Below the pieces are notes generated by a model, which saw only the letters and a program-made list of their open reading frames with translations, ran no database searches and was not told where the DNA came from. A DNA stretch of 64,000 bases from Phalacrocorax aristotelis. Its lineage: Eukaryota; Chordata; Aves; Suliformes; Phalacrocoracidae. Positions 18,663-32,345 of the stretch are shown one piece after another. Location: contig NC_134282.1 in NCBI RefSeq assembly GCF_949628215.1, positions 1,719,001 to 1,783,000 of the forward strand. The letters run 5' to 3'. Every line of letters starts with the position of its first letter. The first letter of the stretch is position 1. Made by a program: the position numbers and the translations under genes.

Positions 18663-21631
18663 GTGGCCATAGGATCTCAGCAGGAGTTGCAGGTGTAGGT
18701 GTAATGCAGACTATGTGCTTTTCATGGGAATATCACATAATATCATATGTGACGTTGTACATAATAACTCTAGAGTCAGACATTAGCATAAACTGTCCAC
18801 AGGAATAAGCAGAAGAATCTTTTTAAAAGTGAAGCATGAATTAAGACTCCAAATGATTATGTTTACTAGGAAGCAAAAGTTAATTTCATCAGTGATAGTC
18901 TGGAGAATCTGAAGCTTCCTGATTATTGCTTTGAGGTTTTTGAAACTTCATTAAGATGTAATTGTTTCAAGCAAGTGCATTCACCTTTCTGGTAATATAA
19001 AGCAATGTAGAAAGTGATGCATATGCTGAGCCAAAACTGAAGAGAATGACTTTTTTGTTTCTCAACAAGCCGCACTTCCCTGTTGGGTGGCTGATGGCCT
19101 GTTGCTTTTGAACAGTGCCATACAACTGCCAGTCTCCTGGACTGCAGCACCAGCTTTTAGACATGGCAGCAGACTGGCTGTGACAATGGGTTATTCATAA
19201 TGTCTCTGTTCCTCCTTGATTGCAAAATGCATGTTAAAGGTTTCATTTTTCTTATTTTCAGAAGGTCTTCAATATTTATGTGAACTAGAAAAGTGTCTGT
19301 AGATGAAAAAGCAAAATAATCGTTAACGCTCTTTCACTCAAGCACTTTGCATGACCTCCCACCTCTCCGCTTGCTTTGCTAGTGTGCTTGGGTACTTGTC
19401 AGTTGTAATGCTTCCCTTCCTTACAGGGATGCTGTGGGTATAAATACGTTATCATCCTCCTTCTGCAGAGAAAGAGCTACAACACAAACTAAATGCTAAA
19501 CCCCACCAAGGGGCTTCAGTATTACCACACCTGACCTTTAGCGTCGCACCTCAGACTGGAATCCAAGTGCTGAATTTGTTTCATATAAAATGTACCTAAA
19601 GACGGACACCTTAAACCTGGATTTGCGACAGCATAACCACTGCACAGGGTGTTTGGGCTTAGCAGTTGAAAATGGTGAGGAGAGGAGATATGTCTGAAAT
19701 GTCTCTGTGACTCCAGCAAGGCAGTCACAGGGATATGTGTTCCAGAATCTTCTTTTGGAGCTGGTGTGTTTAACTTGTCCTTTCGTAAAAGACCCGTGAC
19801 TCACTCTTATTTTGGAACATGATTGAAGGAAGAGGTGATGGTGCTTGCCATTAATATACGGTCAACTTTCCATCACCAATGGATGTCCTGACTGGTTTTT
19901 GGAGAGGGGAAAAAAGAAAAAAGAGAATGCATGCTGAGATTTCATCTGACTGGCTGGAATAATAGCAGCTAGGATAAAGTGGAGAATGAGGGAAAACCCA
20001 CATAATGTTAGTGCTGCTTTATTGTTCTGTGAAACCAAATTGGAGGACTCTGGACTGCTTTCCTTGTTAACTCAGGCATAGTATGAACTCACTGAGCCAG
20101 ATTAGGTGTGAAGGTGGTACAGCAACATCTGCCTGGAACTGGGTCTGGGGTAACAGGTCTGCTGGGTTAAGCCAGCCCTGGCCAGAACTTAAGCATGCCT
20201 ATATTGCCCTTCTCAAATTAGTCTCTTGTGTACAGATGTCTCGTTTGGCTCAGATTTGGCAGAACTTAATGTTTCAGGCTTAGTGCTTGGTCTGTAGTCA
20301 CTTCGGATTCTTGCAGGGCTTATTTGCTTGGCAGCTGGGCCAAACCTGACCTGGCTCAGTACCTCTCATGTGTAGACACAAAGCAACTTACAGCTGGAAG
20401 CCAGCTTAGTGTGATGATAAACAGGAGATCTTTGTGTCAGCTGAGTCCTACCATTATACGAGGCATTTTGACCTAGCTCTTCTCACTGCTAGAATGGAAA
20501 TTTGGCTAAAATAGCTGAGCAGGTAGCATGGAGTGCAGATCTGTTTCTTGGTCAGATGCTCTGTTTTCAGCCTGGCAAGATTCAAATTCCCGTTCCCAAC
20601 TTCCCAGGTGAGTGCTGTGTTGCCTCACTAGCGGTTTCACAGTGTGATACCATGCAGCGAAGAATCATGGGCCTGTGCAAGCACAGGTGAGGAATCCAAA
20701 AGGAGATCCTGCTGATTAATCTGCTCCTCTGAGAGAGAGGAGCCCTGAGTCCCTGTTTCTGTGTATGCATTCTTTGTTGGGTGAAATAAGGCAGTCTTAG
20801 GAGTAGAGCTGTAAGGGCGTGCTAATCAGTGACCTTACAGGAGTCCGTGACACATCTTATGCTACCTTTGTGGAACCCTGGTAGGCTTGGAATCTTGGCC
20901 TGTTTACTATAGAAAACTGTTTTCTCCTGACATCTGGCAATGTTTGTCGTGAAGGGGAGGTTTTGGTGTAACCGTGCCTGTCCTGTGCAACGTTTGTTCT
21001 GCCACCAGGAGAGGGCATCGGGGAAGCAGGGGGCAGAGACGCGGCAATCAACGTCAATGTAGCAGGTTTTGGAATACAAACTAGAGCAGCGTTATTTCTA
21101 CTGGGTTTCAGAAAACAAGGTATTGGCTTGATTTTCTACATTTATGTATTATTGTATCACAGAAAAAAAGATTGTTATAAACTTAATTATTAAATGGTAG
21201 TGAGGGAAAATAAGAGTGTATTTGCTCGATGGGCATGGTTGCAAAGAGATTGTTGCTTTTTTCCTGAATTCTTTCAGGTCATTGCTATGAGAAGTATGTA
21301 CTTCATCATCCAACATGAGCATGTAGAGCAATGCAATTGTACTGCAGCAAGAACTCTGTTGCAGAAAAGGATGTGCTTTTATTCAGGAGACATTGATTTA
21401 TATGGGGAAGCTTAGGATAGCAGTGCTTTATCTGAATATTTATTCACAGAAAATCAGTATTCTGGGGTGGTCACGCTACTACTGTTCAAAAGCATCAGCT
21501 GCTAAATTACGGCATCAGCACACATCTGTGTTAACATGCTCCATTTTAAAAAGTCATTGGGGTGGTAGATAAGATCTTTGCATTTTTTGATGATTATTGG
21601 AATTTGTGTAACACATAAGTTCATGGCATTT

Positions 21632-21655
21632 TTATATACTGTTTATAGTATATAA
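21632..21655. repeat. AT-rich inverted repeat, 9-bp arms
   Basis: TTATATACT (21632-21640) and AGTATATAA (21647-21655) with a 6-nt loop in AT-rich sequence. Low complexity, so little weight. Confidence 0.6.
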
Positions 21656-21774
21656 GAATACAAATAAATAAGTATATAAACTTTATAGTCACTCTTATAA
21701 GAATTCTGATTTTTATATCACATGGAAATTTGTAATCCCTTTTTCTTCCACTTCTGTGGCTATCTTGGAGCCTG

Positions 21775-21870
21775 ATTCTTCCCTCTCACCAGTTTTACAC
21801 TGGTGCAGTGTCTTTTATTTCAGTGCAGCAGAATTGTAGCCAAGAGGTGCATCAGGCCCAAGGCATCTTC
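21775..21870. repeat. Possible ancient amniote interspersed-repeat fragment
   Basis: GCCTGATTCTTCCCTCTCAC followed by AGTTTTACACTGGTGCAGTG and ending near CATCAGGCCC. The words GCCTGATTC, TTTACACTGGTG and CAGGCCC in this order resemble an old repeat family widespread in turtles, crocodilians and birds. Heavily diverged; family name not assigned. Confidence 0.4.
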
Positions 21871-24800
21871 CTTGGAAGTGAAATTGGGAGAAATCACTGT
21901 TTCCAAGTGTTGTCAGGAAAAGATGTGTTACAGCGCAGAACTTGACAAGATCTGCAGATGATGAGCTTTCCTTGAGTCCTGATGTGTCAGCTTATGTGTG
22001 TGGGCAGTCTTCATTATTTACTGCTTTATATGAAAATTAGCTATGGCATAGGGAGTACTGGCTAGGAGGGTGGTCAGGGATGTTCTTTTCACAGGATGTT
22101 AACAGCATATAAGAGTACCGCTCTGTGACAGTCTTGGTATTTTGTATTTATTAATTTCTTGAGCCTTTTAACTATAGAAGGCTTTTAGGGGGAGAGATTT
22201 ATTATCAGTTGTGATACTTGTTTTCTCCGAACAATCAAGAAAATTTATTTTTTTGAGATAGGAAACTGTCTAGCACTGTGAGATGCTTCTGGTAGGGGAG
22301 AATTAATGTGAGAAAGTCTCAGATATTTTTAAACTAGTGCTTTTAAGAAACTGAGTGTATGCTACCTTTTTGATTGCTTCTACAGATGATAAGGCTGCAG
22401 CATAAGCTATGTTATATTAGTTGACAACAGATAATCCATCCAGAACACAGACTGCACGAATCTCTTTATCCTAGTAAGAGCTTTGGTCAGAAATTTTTGC
22501 TTTTTGGGACACACAAAGGAATCCAAACACGAAACACAACCAGAGGAAACCAGGCCTTTTAAGCTACATTTCTCAGAAGCTACTGATTTTCAATGGCTTG
22601 TTTAGATCTGCCTTAAACAAAGTTGTAAACACAGTTTCTCTAAGTGTATACTAGTGCTTTCATGCTCGCTGGTTGTAGCACAGGGATAGCCAGTCCTAGG
22701 CACTTAAGATCTATGTTGTTTACTAGAAGTTCTAGTGCTGTACGGATCCTGTGGCTGTGTCATGTACCAGAAGAGTGGTTCGGTTGACTTGGTAGCTGAT
22801 GGTTAATCTGAACTACCAGCTCTGAAAGTAGTTCAGCAGAGACTGCAGCTGACACCATCCTTGGTGGCCTGTATGACCTTGCCTTGACTTGTGTTGGAAT
22901 GGTTGGACTCGCCACTGTCCTCTCTTGTCAGAACTACTCCGGTTTTCCGGCCCCAGGGTTCCCCAGCTAGGGTGGTTGTCTTCTGCTGGAATATTTTGGC
23001 ACATCATTTATGGGATCAGGAGAGACTGGTCTGCGTCGCAAAGATGCCAGATGACAAATGCTTGAACTGGAAAAAAGATGGAGCAAGACTAATAGATTGC
23101 TGGTTTTTGGATACATCTGTGGTAAAGAGCAGGCTGCATCTGTGAATTTGACTAAAACTGAGTCCTAAAGGATACTAACAGCAGTGTGTTCATATTGAGA
23201 CGTTTGCATTTTCTGAATGTTAGTACTTTCTACTCCTTAGTGTATCTCACTGAATTTCACTGTAATAATGTTCCAGTTAAACCCAAATCATGGGAAAGCC
23301 AGAGCATGCTGAAAGCCTATCGTTTCTGCTACTAAGGAATGTTGTTATCTTTCACCATGGACATCCTTGACATCAGCTAGTCTAGTTGCAATATTGCTAA
23401 TGGAGAAGCGCAAGGACACTAATAATGGGTTTGGAATCATCTGACAAGGCACACATCTGTCCTCCAGAGGGATGAACAAAACAAATTTTGCTTACTTAAC
23501 AGTGCATTGTTCAGAATCCTATTCATAGCTTAGGAAACAAAAATCATCATTCACCCCTTTCTGATGTTTACATGACAGGGTAAGGGTCTTTATAGAAATA
23601 ATATGTTCTGACAGTTTGGGATTATTTTTTTTTCTGTAACCCTCTGGCATATAGTGCATTGGGCCTGCTAAAACCTGAACTAATTTTCTCCAGTTAAAAG
23701 CCAGATTGGAGTAGACACACATAAGGGGAAGGACAGAACTTGGAAAGTATGGAGAAGGCCCCATGTGATTGTCTTTTACGCCAGGTGACTGCAGGCATGT
23801 TTAAGTGGCTGTATTCTGCAACATGATGCATTTCACAAGCATTTAAATGGTTGGTCCAGGAAAATGCTGCAGACTTTTAACTCCCACTGACCTGAGTGAG
23901 CTGATACTTCCTGGGATCAATCACCTAGAATAAAATCAGGAATAACTTACTTACCTGATGATTTCTGTCTCCAATCTTTTAATGTACTGACCAATTTTTA
24001 ATTTAATTTTCTAATGTATCGGCAAATTTTATCAGTGTATGGAAAGGATTCTTTAAGGATTGGCAACCCTATTTTCCATCAGGCACTACATAGGTTAGAC
24101 TCAGCAGTGTGGCTGACACAGTATCATGGGGTGGGTGTGAGATTCTGTCATTGTGCTTCTTCCTAAGACTCCATTAGAAGCCTTGTTCGCTGACTGCAGC
24201 TCTGCACCAGTGTCTCCCCCTCCTCCCCACTCACTGACTGGCTTTCCCCCCGTTGTGCTGCCCGGAACAGTCACAGGAGTCAGTCTCACGTGCTGAGGCA
24301 AAAGTGAGTGTGTAGGTTTGGATATGATTAAAAAGGTGAAGGTTTTGTTAAGATCACCTTTTGCACAAACACAGAAAGTTTTTGTATGTTTAAAAATACC
24401 TTTTGGTCTTACATAGTAAAAACATTTCATACAAAATATGTCCATGACAGGCTGTATTTGTTCTTAAAAAGCACATCTTAAAAGGGTAAGATTTTTGTTC
24501 AGTTGTGGTAATGAGTGGAAGGGATGTAGAAAGTTTGTAGTTGGATCTAAATTTCTGCAAAGGGTAACTGTGGGGGAAAAAATGAGCAGCTTGGATTTGG
24601 ACCATCGAAGGGAAGATTTATGGGAAGCACAGAGCATGCGTTGGCTGTCTGCATATTGATGAACTTTGCCTTCTGTGGCTTCTAAACATGAAATAGGGCT
24701 TTCTGTCCTCCTGTTGGGGAAAAAAATGTAACATCAGAGATAAAGTTATCCTGAGGTTTCACTTCGCTCAGATCAAGATACGTCTGTCAATTACAACCCA

Positions 24801-25109
24801 GCAGAACACTTGCTAGTATGATGTTGCCAGAGTATAAATAATTAAAAATGAGTTGTCTTCAGCAAATAAATAAAGTACACTTAATGGACGATTATATTTT
24901 GAATATCCTTTCTGTTCATTACTTGTTTTGTCATAAAATTCAGTCACTTGCAATGGCTTGTTCAGCCTTTTTGGAAAATTGTCATGATACAAGAGTACTA
25001 CCTTCCTCCTGATTGCAGGGGTATAGTCGATTTTGAAAATAATAAAAATGAATCCCTTTCTTATATAAACCTTTTCAGTGATAGCACTGAAAGCACTTTT
25101 TAAAGGAGT

Positions 25110-25245
25110 TAGAATCTTTATTCACATTATACAGCTGGGAAACATTTTGTGAGAACTCATCCAATTAGGTAGTAGTATAGCCGAGTAAGTAACTTGGGTC
25201 TCCTTAAATCTCAGCTCACTGCCCTAGTCATGAGGACAGTCAGGG
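25110..25245 (+). repeat. MIR-like ancient repeat fragment
   Basis: Words in order: ATTATACAGCTGGGAAACA, GTAAGTAACTTGGGTCTCCT, and CTCAGCTCACTGCCCTAGTC. These follow the layout of a MIR-type core (mostly 'cagatggggaaac', 'aagtaacttg', 'ggtctcct', 'agtgccctaacca'). Diverged and gapped, recognised by eye only. Confidence 0.45.
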
Positions 25246-28200
25246 GCCCTGCTGCTGATCTAGCTACGTTTTCTCTTGGGTAGATGGCGATTCTGTGTAG
25301 AACTAACACTGCCTGGAAACAAGTGGAAAAAGAAGGAGTGAAGATACTTGTCTTCCCTCTTGTTGCTCTGCTTTTAAATTGTGATCGTGGGGCTGTGCAA
25401 GATTCAGTCAAATCTTCAGCCTGACCAAAAGCAACCAGAGGGTAAGGCTACTTCGTGCTTAGTGTTGGGAGGCTCTCTCCAGGTGCAGGGCAGCAGTGTG
25501 GCAATGTCGTGACTCTGCCACACCTGAAACTGGGGGCTGTGAGTGTTGCTATGTCTGTAAGGAAATCTCACTCTTCTAGAGCCACTGTTCTGATAAAAGA
25601 CTTTTCTTTTACGTCAACTTTGTTGTTTGGTGAAGTAGTGCATGTACTTCTCTACGCAATGATCAGTTCAGCGCCCTCTGTTATGCTTAGAAAATAGTAT
25701 TTTTAACAGGATTTCTTAGGTAAAAATGTGTACATTGTGCTTAATATGCTGTTTCTTCCTACCTTTATAGTTAGTTTGCTCTTGAAGGACCTGGATGTAA
25801 TTCTTTCACTTAGGTGTTGGCAAAGTTTCTTGCCTTTATTCTTGTATGAACAAGCTGGGCTTCTAAAGCCTGTCTATCCTCTTCTTCAAAGACACCTATA
25901 TTTGAATGCATCTCAATTTCAATGAGTGCTAAATTTTACTCCAGAAAGTGTTAACTAATTTAATTTAGGCAGCTAGGTGCAGAAATATCCTAGTTGCAGC
26001 TGCTGTTTCATTACTTCTGTTCCATTTCAGGTTTGAAGTGGGGCAGAGTTCAAATACATCTAACGTGTTTTTATCAGGAGTTCAGCACAAAACTCAGTTG
26101 TCATGGTAGAGCCTTTCCCCTCCAACTTTTACATTATTGTGAAGTGGTTAGAGCAGCTACCTCGGTTCACTTACTTCCTCAGTTGTTCTTATTTCATCTC
26201 TGAGAATTGTGCCCTTTCCTTTAGGTTATAAAGTGATGACTGCGAGTGCTTTCCAGTGTGCTCTTTGAAAGCTGGCTCGTGTGCATTTAGGAATCCAGAA
26301 ATTCTGAGGTCCAAAGAAGAGCAAGTAAAAGGATGCCTGATCCTGAATTGTAATTGGTAACGTATGCAAGCAGGGGTAGAAGATGCTTTTCTTGGGTTTC
26401 ACACCCAGCATCCCTTCAGTTTTACTTAATGGTGTAAAGGCGAGTGGTGCAGGTGCTAAAGAATCTCAAAGCAGACTTCCTTTTCATCTTACTTGTGAGT
26501 TTTTGCATCTAAATGTGGAAGAATTAACCACACCCAGATCTCTCTAGCTCCGTGATGTATGCATCATAGTGTGGTCAAATTCACTGCGATCATGCTGTGC
26601 AAAAATAACAAAGTGCTTTCTAATTTATTCTCTGATGTTTGGCTAGAATTGTGTCCTCTTTAGGCAGAGTATAGTTATCAGTATCACTGCTAATGTGTTT
26701 ATTTCGAATGACATAAACACAAGAACTCTTCTATGGTTTGTAAAATGCATTGTTAGGGAAAAAGGAGAGTATGAGACCTAAGGTGAATAAATACAATAAC
26801 AAATAACTTTACATAACAATAAATACAGTGAAAAGGAATAATTCAAAATACATCCACTCTTGTCTGAATACCACTGTGAGCTATTTCAATGGGAAATTTT
26901 AACAGAATTGAAAAAAAGGGAATAAAAACAGTGTCTGAATTATTAAAATCATCAGAAACCAATTTGCTTCCATTAAAGACTTAAGGATGCTCCCAATGCT
27001 TTGATTAAGAAAAAAATTAGAGAGTTTCTCATTCACCTTGGCAGGCATCTCTGCAAAATGGAAGGTCCCTAGTGCTCCTCTGAAGCCATTTAATGCATAT
27101 GTGAGCATGGATTCTCAGAACTATCTATAATGCATATAGTGCTTTCTGCTCTCAGTGGCTTTTTTCCCACTCTCTTTACGTCATTTGCCATTTGTGAGGG
27201 TTGCCAGGGTAATGACCAATCATCCCTGGAGAGATGCCTGCTAGTAAGGACAACATAGGCTTCCTCTTTTTTTGGTATTCTGCAGTCTGTATTTGAGAGG
27301 TATTCCAGCGTCAGGATTGCAGAACTTTTGTTTAGATAGTAGGGAGTGAAAGTTTGCCGAGTATGAAATAACAGCTTACAACTGTTGAGGTAAGTGAGGC
27401 TTTTTCTATTTTATTAATAGCTCTGTCTGGATTATTCAAAACACTGAGCATCGTTACCAATTTTTTTTGCTATAGTCTAGCTGACCTTGAAATTAGTAAT
27501 AGCAGAGAGCTTTTGCCTAATTTGAACAATGAAATTTTAGTAGCACTGCATATACAGGAGGTCAGGATTTTATTCTCTTTGTAATTATGAATCCCACAGT
27601 CTTTCTTGCCACTGCATTCACCATATATATCCACTCATCCAAAAAATATTTGTGGTTTTCTTTGCTTTTAATTAATTCTTCCAAAATGTGTTGTAATGCA
27701 GATTACAGAGCATTAACTGTGGTTGCCTCTGAGGCAAATGGGAAGTTCTGAATACTCTTCATTGTACTATACGTGTATAACAGGACACATCAGCTGGAAA
27801 ACCAAACATCCAGAGTTGAGCCATATCCTATAAGATGTTGAAGATGTTGATCTCTTGTTGGGTTCAAATGTTGTCTATTAAACAGACACTAGCAGGCTCA
27901 TAGGCTAACTCTTTACTCACCTGTGGGCAATACGAAAACAGAGCCTCCAGGCTGCAGAACTTTTCCCAGAACTGATCCTAGCAGTGGAGGCTGGTGGTGA
28001 CAAGTGCCTCACAGAATGGGCTCAAATTCTGTTCTTCTGCATGTGAGGGCACAAAAATAATATGTAGGAAAGGGGCAAAAAAATGCATTCAGAATTTCCC
28101 AGTGACCTCAGAAGTTTCTAGGAAGTATTTATGTGTAATCTGGGTTATGACACACGTGACTGAAGTGGTTGGTTTGGGGTGGGGTTTTTTTTGTTGTTGA

Positions 28201-31077
28201 TGTTGTTTTAAATGAACTGCATTGGAATTACTGTGAGTCAAGAGCACATCTGATGGTACAGTCCCCTGTTTGCATGCCAGCTCCGTGGGAGAGAGGGACA
28301 ATTGAAGAGGTGGTTGTATTGTTTTACTGTGGAGTTACTAAGGTATCAAAGTTCAAAATAGCAACACTCTCATCAAAATTACTATTTGCTGCTTAGCGTA
28401 TTTGCACCTATGCATAGCTTCCATGTGCTTGGCAGCTTGGCAATCTTACATGTCGTGATGGGCATGACATATATTAACTGGAATAAAGCATATATATTTT
28501 TTTTCACTCTGTTTCCTGCTTATTGCAAATACATACAGAGTGTTAGTTTGACTCACACATTTTCCCAGTGGAAATATATATTTAGGGCATTTAATTTAGC
28601 ACGGCAAATTACAGTTGCTAAATTTTAGATGTTACTGTGTATTCAGATGTTTTCATGATAGCTTTGCATTATCAAAACAACTGGAGCACAGCAGTGGGTC
28701 TGGATGTGTATATATGAGAGGGAAGAAAATTGAGAGTGACAACTTAGTCTGAGGTGAAAACGATCTTTTCATCAGGCTGTTGAGAAAATATGTTTGTTCA
28801 GAAGGTAGACCCATTTCCTCTTTCTAAAAATTGTTACTGTTTTTTTGACATCTCTGTTTTGAATATCACTTTTAAGCAGTTTAAGATAGGTGTAATAGTT
28901 AAGTGGTTACACTGGAGAAAAAAAATCAGTAAGCTCAAAGAAAATGCATCATTATCTAATGTTCCTAGTTTATCAGCATTCCATATGATTCCACCATTTT
29001 TAGTAATCTGGGAAACAAAACGACAAAAAGATCATTCTGTATTTTTCTAGGTGGTGTCTCATGACAGAAAAACACCATGATGACAACTAGATAAGGCATG
29101 TCAATTAGTATAGTAGGTTTTCAAATGAAAGATTCAGAGGTAAACCTTTCTGGAGAAGACAGTGGTTAGCAAGCCTCAGTCTTTGTCTTTCTGTTTGCCC
29201 TCTTCCTGTCTACCTGCTTCTCCTCTCTTTCCAACTTGCAAATGCCCTGTGACTGTATTATGCAGAGAATAGCATTTACACTCAGCCAGTGGGACAGAGA
29301 GAAAGAAGCTGAAAGGAGAAGGGGATAAAATTGCATTGTAACAGTTCACAGTATAACGTCTGTCAAGAATTAGGGCAAGGTATTTGTGGCTCTGAGGAGT
29401 GATGCAGGAGACAGGCAATTCTGCAGCTAAAAGTCTGAGAAATCAGGAGGCAAACGGACTGGGTGTAATGAAGGAAAGCTGTAGTGTTAGGTGGAATTGA
29501 GTGGTTTTAGTGGTACTCGTATTGGTAATGCAGTAAATCAACCAAGTAGTAGAGAGCTCCAGGGAGCAGGCTAAGGAAGACACAGGGTTCCTGGAGCGTC
29601 TCGCTAAAGCTGATAAGCAGAGTTTGGGGCGGTAAGCTGGGGAGGATATGTTGGATAGAGACAGCCACTGAAGTTTGGGATAACGTAACTACCCATGACA
29701 CAGTGCTGTCGAGCAATTTGACCCTTTTAATGCTGTGTCTGTTGCTGGAAACTTTGGAATGGTGAATTCCAGTTGTTTCTTTATCTTCTACTTTTGAATA
29801 CATAGAAAAGAGGAAGAATTAACAGCACAAATTGATCCACTGATGAAAAGTCACGCTTCAGACCAGGATGGAAAAGTACGTCACGAGCTGGAAAGTAGGG
29901 AGATAGCCATGAATGGGAAGACAAGCTAGGATGACAGAAGAGAAGCAGTGCTTATCCTAGAGAGTTTGAGACACGCTGGATGAGTGCAAGCATATATAAA
30001 AAGATTCAGTAGCCTGAAGTCCTCATCCCTTGAGAAACAAGGCAAAAGATAAATGAACATGAATAATCATTGAGTGAACAATAGTTTCTAAACATAGTGT
30101 ATGACAAAACAAATAATTATTGATAACAGTATTAGAACTGTCATTGCACTGGACAGCTCAGCCTAAACTGTGGCCTTTTCTGCTAGAGGTTAATTCTCCC
30201 GAGACCTGATAGATTATTTTATCTGGCAGCGTCATCTGTCCATGATCTGGCATTGCCTTTTTTGTTGGGGTTTGATTTTGGTTTTTTTTAATGAACAGTA
30301 TCTCTCTTAAAGGAATACTGTGAGTTTTAGTTAGTGATTGTGGTGGTTAATGAGAAAATCTGATGAAAAATTTACTAATTCATTTTTATCTAACCAAAGC
30401 CCCATGGTTCTGTATTTTGTTGCTGCTGTTTGGGATCCAAGCTGTTATTGCATTACCTGGGCCTGACTGTCCACTGCTATGAATACGCATAGCTCTGTTA
30501 TGTCTGGGGTCTGACATAACTCCAAAACTCTGATGTGAAATCATGAAATGCATGTATTCAGGGCATTAGAGAAATAATTTAATTGCATCAACTTAGTTAA
30601 GGTGGCACCAGAAGGCACAGGAATAGTTACAATATAAATGGCTGGTTTTAAATTGCCACTTAAGGGTATTTTTTGAAAGAGTGGTGAAAATGTGCTCTAT
30701 CATCCAAAGCTGCAGTCCAGGAACACAGTAAAGGCATGCAGAAGGAAAGTGACTGTCACTTGACCAAAAGTATGGGTAGTTAGGAAAGCTTGAAGCTTAG
30801 TATGTATTACAGCACTTTTGAATGTCTCTTTTTAAAGTGCATGGTAAGGTTCACTTTGAACAAGTAATTAGAGAGAAAGTGTCTTGTGGTTTCAAATGGA
30901 AGCGGTTATCAGAAGATGGGCATTTTAAAGCATTTTACTAAAAGCTTCCAATTTATACTTTTAGTCCTATTTTCAGTTGATTTAACTTGAGTTTCGTTGC
31001 ACATCTGTAGGCACTAAGTTTCAAAGAGACGTAGATGCTGTTGCAGATTGGATCACTTATTCCTCAATTGTTAAGTA

Positions 31078-31210
31078 TGTACTGTATGATGCTGGACAAG
31101 CCCTTAAACACTTTAGGGCTTGCTTCTTCCTGTATGTAAGATGGGACCTTGCAAGATTATGAACGTTATCTGTTATTCTTTGTATAGCATTTTGAGTAGT
31201 CATGTTGTTC
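31078..31210 (+). repeat. MIR-like ancient repeat fragment
   Basis: GGACAAGCCCTTAAACACTT, then GCTTGCTTCTTCCTGTATGT, AAGATGGGACCTTG and a trailing ATAGCATTTTGAG. The spacing fits the 'ggacaagtcacttaa... cctcagt.. catctgtaaaatgggg' core of MIR-type elements. Assignment tentative. Confidence 0.45.
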
Positions 31211-32269
31211 AGGGGCTAGTTACTTAGTTACGCAAAGTACTACAACACACAGCGCTCCAAGATCCCCCCGTTCGTCTTGTTTTTCTGCTGTAGGTACAAG
31301 GTCAAGTTGGAATAATCCGTATGATTATAAGAGCTTGTATGAAAAACTTTCCTGGAGAACAACATCTGTTATCTGGTGGTAATAGTGATTCAAAGGAGCT
31401 CTCTGGGAAAAGAATGCAGTCTGTCTCACATGAACAGGATGACTCAGTGGTTCGCATTTGGAAAGAGAAACATTCTCCAGGCCTCACAAACGTGATTCTG
31501 GAGACTCATTACATGCATTATACCATGGTTCTGCGAAGCGCTCTGACACAGTGCAATGTGAATGGTTTCTGGCAGCCATGATCCCATCTTCCCCAGCAGC
31601 AGGGGCGATACCAAACCATCCGCAGTTCCACGGCTGCAGACTGACTCTCATTCCTCCCCAAGTCCTCAGTGGCAACACAGGTAGCTCTCATTTCACATGC
31701 TTGGTAATAAAGCCGGGTAAGGGGTGTAACAGCTAAGGACTAACAAATGCTGAAGTCCCAAAGCCTTGTAAGCTGTGACACGAGTTTACCTTGTAGAAAC
31801 TATACTGTTAACACGATAGGTCTGTGTGACCCACGTACCTGTTTATTTGTGTTTAATGGCTCAGACTATAGTTTGGGTTAATTTGTTCAGAGAAATTCTA
31901 TTACTCTGATGATGAGTACTTCGGGCTACGGACATGCACATCAAATTTCACAAAGATTTAATTTTATTTCCCATTTTATCTAAAATTTGAGTCAAATTCA
32001 TTCCCCCTGTAACACGACTGACCTTGCTGTTTCAGGCCTGCAAATCAAAGTAGCCTTACAGCTGCAGCTAGGGAAGTGAATAGACAACCCATCTGAAGGT
32101 GGTGTTGGTTGATGACTGCAGTTCTGTTCAGCTGAACTGCGTGTTGGCGTTCCAGTCCCGTCTCCTTCCACAGAGGCTTGCATCTTGCAAACGTTGCCCT
32201 GTACAAATAAAACCACTCATAGGTGCTATGTAGTAACCTGCAGTAAAATGCTATAGACCTGAGATACTG

Positions 32270-32345
32270 TACAACTTAATTGAGTGCAATTCCTGTTGAC
32301 TTCAATGGGTGTTCTATTCAATTAGGGACTGCAGAATTTAGATCA
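32270..32345. repeat. Possible ancient amniote interspersed-repeat fragment
   Basis: GCAATTCCTGTTGACTTCAA then TGGGTGTT and GACTGCAGAATTTAG. The TTGACTTCAATGGG word is a hallmark of an old repeat seen across sauropsids. Short and diverged. Confidence 0.4.
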